Shown here in pieces: positions 54,126 to 58,037 of a stretch of DNA of 58,037 nt. Below the pieces are notes generated by a model. It was not told the origin of the DNA. It saw only the letters and a program-made list of their open reading frames with translations, and searched no databases. The translations under genes were made by a program, and so were the position numbers. The first letter of the stretch is position 1, and each line of letters opens with the position of its first letter. Source of the DNA: Nonlabens sp. (GTDB lineage Bacteria; Bacteroidota; Bacteroidia; Flavobacteriales; Flavobacteriaceae); contig JAHDIQ010000005.1 of the NCBI GenBank assembly GCA_020630715.1, positions 1-58,037 of the forward strand, given 5' to 3'.

Positions 54126-54160
54126 GAGAGCTTCTACCTAGTAGGAGCTTTCTCTTTTTC
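54126..54160 (+). terminator. T-tailed hairpin without an upstream plus-strand gene
   Basis: GAGAGCTTCTAC, loop CTA, GTAGGAGCTTTCTC, followed by a T run. It reads as a terminator on the plus strand, yet no plus-strand gene precedes it (the neighbours are minus-strand). The rest of the 342-bp gap (54079-54420) holds only the pbpC terminator and AT-rich sequence. Confidence 0.5.
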
Positions 54161-54393
54161 TTTCAGTAATACTTTTATTTGCAGGCAATTATTTTTGTTT
54201 AAACATAGTGTTACTTTTTTTTAAAATGATCAGCAAAAATATTTCTTAACTATTATTTAACACGAAATGTCTTATCATTACTCATACCGACATACCCATT
54301 CACTATTTAGTATAAAAAATCGTAAAAGGTTGCTTTTTAAAGAAGTTTTCTATTTTCCAATAGCCGAAACTACCTTTTTATATCTTAATCAAC

Positions 54394-54413
54394 AATACCC
54401 CATAAGGGGTATT
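54394..54413 (-). terminator. Terminator after pbpC
   Basis: Perfect 8-bp stem AATACCCC, loop ATAA, GGGGTATT, 8 bp after the pbpC stop. Minus-strand flanks are only mildly T-rich. Confidence 0.65.
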
Positions 54414-54420
54414 TTATGAA

Positions 54421-56835
54421 TTACCTAAACTCCAAAACCATTCTCACATCATACCCATTTTCATCAGTTGCGGTGATTACGTGAGAGCCTGGTGTTGCAT
54501 TGATAGCGATTTCATGAAAATTAGTGGTAGAGGTAATAAATGTACTATCCAGATACCAATACACTTTAGAATCCGGTGTCATATGAGCTAATTCAATGAC
54601 CGTTTGATTTGCATTTCCATAAACATCAATAGTATTTGTAATTGTTGTTCCGTGTTTAGGCTTGATAAATCGCATGGTTTCTTGATCGCTAGGTTTGCAA
54701 TCTTCGCGGTAAGGTGGTAATGACTCGTAATCTGGATTTTTCCTGTTGTAATACCATGCCATCACAGGTGGCAATTGAAAAACAGCGCTAGCTGTGATAT
54801 TAGAAATAGACTCGCAATCTGCGTTTACACGATAATTTCCAGAAAGGTCTGTTTGAATGATTTTGTGATATGGACATGAAGCATAACGTTCACCAGTAGC
54901 TGGAATCCATTGTTTCTCACTAGTGCAATCTGGTGTTGCTAGAAATCCTGATTTTGAACAAATATCAGTTTCAATCATATCGTCATATGGTGGCGCAAAC
55001 CATCCAGTATCTGGTAGCCTGTTGAACAAATCAAATAGAACAGGTGCAGCACTTTTAATACCAGTCATTTCGGCGCGTCCTTCACCATCTGCGTTTCCGG
55101 TCCAGACGCCTATGACATATTTGGTAGTCACGCCTATTGCCCATGCATCGCGATTTCCCCAACTGGTTCCTGTTTTCCATGCGATTTGCTGGTTAGGATT
55201 AAAAAAGTGCCAGATTTCTTCTCCTTCTGGACGGTTTACCGTCGCCATCGCTTCAAAGGTGTGGTAAATACTTCCTGCTCCATACAATACTGGAGTTGTA
55301 CTCAATTGCATACTGCGAGTATGGCGTGGCAGTCTGTTGTTCTCAACTTCATTGTTGTGGTTAGTAATGTTGCCTTTCTCGGTGACGCTTTCGCGAAAGC
55401 GTAATCCATCGTCCACATAGCTTAAATGATGCATCAGGTTTTGATCATATTCACTGCTCGTACTCGTGTAATCTTGAAGACTGCTAGCAATAGCTAGATA
55501 GGCGTGGCACATGTCCCATAGACTGCTTTCGCCACCACCTATGATGAGGCTTAAACCGTAGGTGCCAGAACCGCGATTGATGTGTGATTGCTTTAAATCT
55601 TGTAATTTTTGGTAAAATCTGGGAACCGTATAATCGCGCAACATACGCACCGCGGGAACGTTAAGCGACCGCGCCAAAGCCTGCGATGCTGGAAGCGCAC
55701 CGCTATAGCTTTTGTCAAAATTTTCTGTATTGTAACCATTAATACTGGTAGGAATATCTTTTACTAGACTGTGAGGTAATAGCTCGCCTTGATCCAGCAT
55801 TGCAGCGTATAAAAACGGTTTTAAAACACTACCAGTACTGCGTGGTGCGGTGATGATATCTACGTCTCTTTGATGTTCTTTTGTAGTAGGTGCATTACCT
55901 ATATAAGCAGATACCGATTGGTTTCTAACATCTAAAACCAGCATTGCTAGGTTGTTGATTCCGTTTTGTTTTAAAATGTTATGGTGGTTTTTTACAATGC
56001 GAGAAACGGTATTTTGTAGCTCATAATCTATAGTCGTTCTTATTTTTTGAGTCCCATATTCTTTATTAGCTCGATGCAGTAAATGCGGTGCGAGTTGTGG
56101 TACTCTAAAATCCCGTGTAGGAACAGATTCTGAAATTGCTAATTCATAATCCATGGCATTAATGATTCCTTCTTCTTTTAATTTTAAAAGCAAGACATCG
56201 CGCTTGCGTTTTAGCTGGTTTTCTCTTTTACCAGGATAAATCAATCCTGGTGCGTTAGGCAATACAGCAAGTGTTGCACTTTCTGCCCAGCTTAATTCAT
56301 GTGGTTGCCTACCAAAATACCGCCACGACGCCATATCTAGTCCTACCACATTACCACCATAAGGCGCGTGCGATGCATACAGTTCTAGAATTTCTTTTTT
56401 TGAGTGTCGTACTTCTAGTCGTGTAGCCCAAATCAATTCTATAAATTTCTCTAGGTAAGTTCTATCACGCTTTCGCGAAAGCCGAATCACCTGTTGCGTA
56501 ATAGTACTACCACCACGTACGACCTCGCCAGCATTGATATTGTCTTTAATCGCTTTTATGATAGACACAGGATTAAATCCTGGATGACTATAAAAGCTAG
56601 CATCTTCATACTGTAATAGACATTGCTCATATTTAAAAGGAATACTATCTACCGCAGGAAATCGCCACTGATCATCGCTGGCAATGTGAGCATCTAATAA
56701 TCTACCATTGCTACTGGTGATCACTGTAGAGTAGGGAACATCAAAAAGTTTTTCTGGCAAACACAACGCATACCACAACAGAATTATCGTTGCGATACTA
56801 AGCTTGATTTTATGTTTGTAGAACCATTTTTTCAT
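54421..56835 (-). CDS. pbpC: Penicillin-binding protein 1C
   Basis: An 804-residue bifunctional cell-wall synthase if begun at ATG 56835 (MKKWFYKHKIKLSIATIILL), which gives a normal membrane anchor; an ATG at 56865 would add ten residues. The glycosyltransferase domain (about 50-220) has EDASFYSHPGFNPVSI and GGSTITQQVIRLSRKR. The transpeptidase has STGSVLKPF (SxxK), SLNVPAV (SxN) and KTGTSWG. The C-terminal BiPBP_C domain follows (about 720-804). Two palindrome copies (55386 as RFRES, 56468 as LSRKR) interrupt less-conserved stretches. A terminator follows. Confidence 0.95.
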   Translation of the reverse strand: MKKWFYKHKIKLSIATIILLWYALCLPEKLFDVPYSTVITSSNGRLLDAHIASDDQWRFPAVDSIPFKYEQCLLQYEDASFYSHPGFNPVSIIKAIKDNINAGEVVRGGSTITQQVIRLSRKRDRTYLEKFIELIWATRLEVRHSKKEILELYASHAPYGGNVVGLDMASWRYFGRQPHELSWAESATLAVLPNAPGLIYPGKRENQLKRKRDVLLLKLKEEGIINAMDYELAISESVPTRDFRVPQLAPHLLHRANKEYGTQKIRTTIDYELQNTVSRIVKNHHNILKQNGINNLAMLVLDVRNQSVSAYIGNAPTTKEHQRDVDIITAPRSTGSVLKPFLYAAMLDQGELLPHSLVKDIPTSINGYNTENFDKSYSGALPASQALARSLNVPAVRMLRDYTVPRFYQKLQDLKQSHINRGSGTYGLSLIIGGGESSLWDMCHAYLAIASSLQDYTSTSSEYDQNLMHHLSYVDDGLRFRESVTEKGNITNHNNEVENNRLPRHTRSMQLSTTPVLYGAGSIYHTFEAMATVNRPEGEEIWHFFNPNQQIAWKTGTSWGNRDAWAIGVTTKYVIGVWTGNADGEGRAEMTGIKSAAPVLFDLFNRLPDTGWFAPPYDDMIETDICSKSGFLATPDCTSEKQWIPATGERYASCPYHKIIQTDLSGNYRVNADCESISNITASAVFQLPPVMAWYYNRKNPDYESLPPYREDCKPSDQETMRFIKPKHGTTITNTIDVYGNANQTVIELAHMTPDSKVYWYLDSTFITSTTNFHEIAINATPGSHVITATDENGYDVRMVLEFR
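55386..55401. repeat. 16-bp palindrome inside pbpC, copy 1
   Basis: Perfect copy, followed by TAATCC, read as RFRES in GLRFRESVTEKG. Confidence 0.95.
56468..56482. repeat. 16-bp palindrome (last base changed) inside pbpC, copy 2
   Basis: CGCTTTCGCGAAAGC followed by C. Read as LSRKR, right after QQVIR in the glycosyltransferase domain. Confidence 0.9.
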
Positions 56836-56865
56836 GGGATTTAAAGCTACGGAAATACCAAGCAT

Positions 56866-57639
56866 TTAAACCACCACACTCACAATTTTCTTACCTACAC
56901 TTTCACTATTCACCTCAAATTCCGGTGCTGGTAGATCACGTGCTGTTGCGATGTGATCGTAATATGATTTACGTGCTGTATGTGGTTCACTTATCGCATG
57001 AATGATAGATACTTTAAGATCATCATTAATCAATTGACTTGCTATGTGGATTACATGATCTCTAGTGACTAGATTAATAGGTGCGTCTGGATTTTTTATT
57101 CCAGTTCTTCCAGATAATATTTTAATAGGATGTCTATCTGCGCCTATGAGTCCGCATGGTCTTAAGATGGTGGCGTATGGTACAAAGTCGCGTACGACCT
57201 TTTCTGCATCGATTATTTTTTTACCGTTATTGCTAGTAGCGTTAGGAGTGCTGTTTTCGTTATAAGTTGGTATAGTAATTTCATCTTTAAATACAGATGT
57301 GCTGGAAACAAAAATCACTTGAGGAATCGATGCATTACGCACAAAGGTCATCAATAACCTGATGCGGTAAGCAAAGTCACTTTCTGGATTTTTACGTAAT
57401 CCTGGTGGGATATTAATAAATAAGCTGTCTAGGTCTTTAAAGAAATCTGCAAGATCGCCATAGATTTTATCCTCGGTAAGTTCTAGGTAGTAGGTATCTA
57501 TTCCTTGTTTTTTGAGATCTACCATCTTGTCTTTAGATCGTACCGTTCCTTTTACGATATGACCTTGTGATCGTAGTTCTTGTGCTAATGCTGTTCCTAG
57601 CCAGCCTAGACCTAGTATTCCTATGGTTTTTTGTTTCAA
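56866..57639 (-). CDS. NAD(P)-binding epimerase-like protein (YeeZ-like)
   Basis: A 257-residue Rossmann-fold protein. It starts IGILGLGWLGTALAQELRSQGH, a clear dinucleotide loop. The middle has LFINIPPGLRKNP and VIFVSSTSVFKDE, and PYATILRPCGLIGADRHP follows, resembling the extended short-chain dehydrogenase group that includes E. coli YeeZ. The substrate is unknown. The stop codon abuts the alternative pbpC start, so the two are probably co-transcribed. Its upstream region holds the 120-bp tandem repeats. Confidence 0.85.
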   Translation of the reverse strand: MKQKTIGILGLGWLGTALAQELRSQGHIVKGTVRSKDKMVDLKKQGIDTYYLELTEDKIYGDLADFFKDLDSLFINIPPGLRKNPESDFAYRIRLLMTFVRNASIPQVIFVSSTSVFKDEITIPTYNENSTPNATSNNGKKIIDAEKVVRDFVPYATILRPCGLIGADRHPIKILSGRTGIKNPDAPINLVTRDHVIHIASQLINDDLKVSIIHAISEPHTARKSYYDHIATARDLPAPEFEVNSESVGKKIVSVVV

Positions 57640-57656
57640 TTTTTGTTGATTTGTTG

Positions 57657-58037
57657 TTGTCAGATCGAGACGCTGTACTGAGCTTGTCGAAGTAGCAATC
57701 GAGACCTAAATGTAAGAAGTTTTTTTGAAAACCCGTGTCAGAGACCTCTCGACTGCGCTCGAGGAGACACTACATTGTTGTTTTGATCAAGCAGGATTAT
57801 TGTTGTCAGGTCTAGCGCAGTCGAGACCTAAATCTATGAAGTTTTTTTGAACCCGTGTCAGGGACCTCTCGACTGCGCTCGAGGAGACACGGCATTGTTG
57901 TTTTGATTAAGCAGGATTATTCTTGTCAGGTCGAGCGCAGTCCAGACCTAAATCTAAGAAGTTTTTTTGAACCCGTGTCAGGGACCTCTCGACTGCGCTC
58001 GAGGAGACACGGCATTGTTGTTTTGATTAAGCAGGAT
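57657..58037. repeat. 120-bp tandem repeat array, open at the window edge
   Basis: Units begin with TTGTCAG at 57657, 57803 and 57923. Units 2 and 3 are spaced exactly 120 bp and differ at only a few positions; unit 1 is longer (146 bp) through an insertion containing CTGAGCTTGTCGAAG. Unit 3 runs off the window. Each unit holds an inverted pair around GCGCAGTCGAGA and TCTCGACTGCGC. No gene lies in 57640-58037. Confidence 0.95.

Noticed and set aside
1995-56482. The 16-bp palindrome as a transcription terminator
   Set aside because: Half the copies are within coding sequence, several are in divergent promoter gaps, and most lack a T tail.
57657-58037. CRISPR-like array
   Set aside because: Whole 120-bp units repeat, without alternating conserved repeats and unique spacers, and no cas genes are present.

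Overview
The window looks like a chromosome segment of a marine-type member of the Flavobacteriaceae (Bacteroidota). Evidence: low-GC, densely packed genes; type IX secretion (T9SS) parts and cargo (PorP/SprF-like protein, PorE-like OmpA protein, type A sorting domain, gliding-associated C-terminal domains); two TonB-dependent receptors; many 'SC' lipobox lipoproteins; TAnnTTTG promoter boxes without strong Shine-Dalgarno sites; and the conserved acpP-fabF-rnc-(IPExxxVDY)-pyk order. A Nonlabens/Dokdonia-like relative is my guess, not a demonstrated assignment. I saw no rRNA, tRNA, CRISPR array, phage, transposase or integrase. All large genes look intact.

Layout. 0-7.7 kb: superoxide dismutase, a nuclease/phosphatase-fold protein, a PorP/SprF plus OmpA pair, then an SbtA-type bicarbonate permease with a small coiled-coil gene and a divergent LysR regulator. 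7.7-13.2 kb: TonB receptor, DUF5689 lipoprotein and a divergent nuclease-fold lipoprotein, plausibly an outer-membrane uptake module. 13.2-19.3 kb: YraN, LD-carboxypeptidase, a DUF1800/DUF1501 pair, and a fibrinogen-like secreted protein. 19.4-30.6 kb: metG, pirin, two adjacent repeat-containing lectin-like T9SS cargo proteins, a beta-propeller lipoprotein and an M28 peptidase. 30.9-35.4 kb: NtrY-like histidine kinase, aldo/keto reductase, and a two-gene type II restriction-modification system that looks like an insertion. 35.5-44.6 kb: lipid genes (acyl-ACP desaturase, PlsC), bacilliredoxin, HIT protein, GreA, a TonB receptor behind a TPP riboswitch, enoyl-CoA hydratase, rnhA and purN. 44.7-49.1 kb: the core acpP-fabF-rnc-pyk run. 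49.1-58 kb: PAS protein, DinB, CYTH protein, an unknown barrel/lipoprotein pair, PBP1C, an NAD-binding protein, and a 120-bp tandem repeat running off the end.

The most striking feature cuts across all of this: a 16-bp palindrome, CGCTTTCGCGAAAGCG, occurs about 16 times in 58 kb, half between genes and half inside coding sequence, where it is read as RFRES, AFAKA or LSRKR. Several other short repeat families sit in intergenic spaces. Some gene starts need correction: three predicted starts overlap TAnnTTTG promoter boxes, and one T9SS cargo gene has a signal peptide that reads upstream past any ATG.
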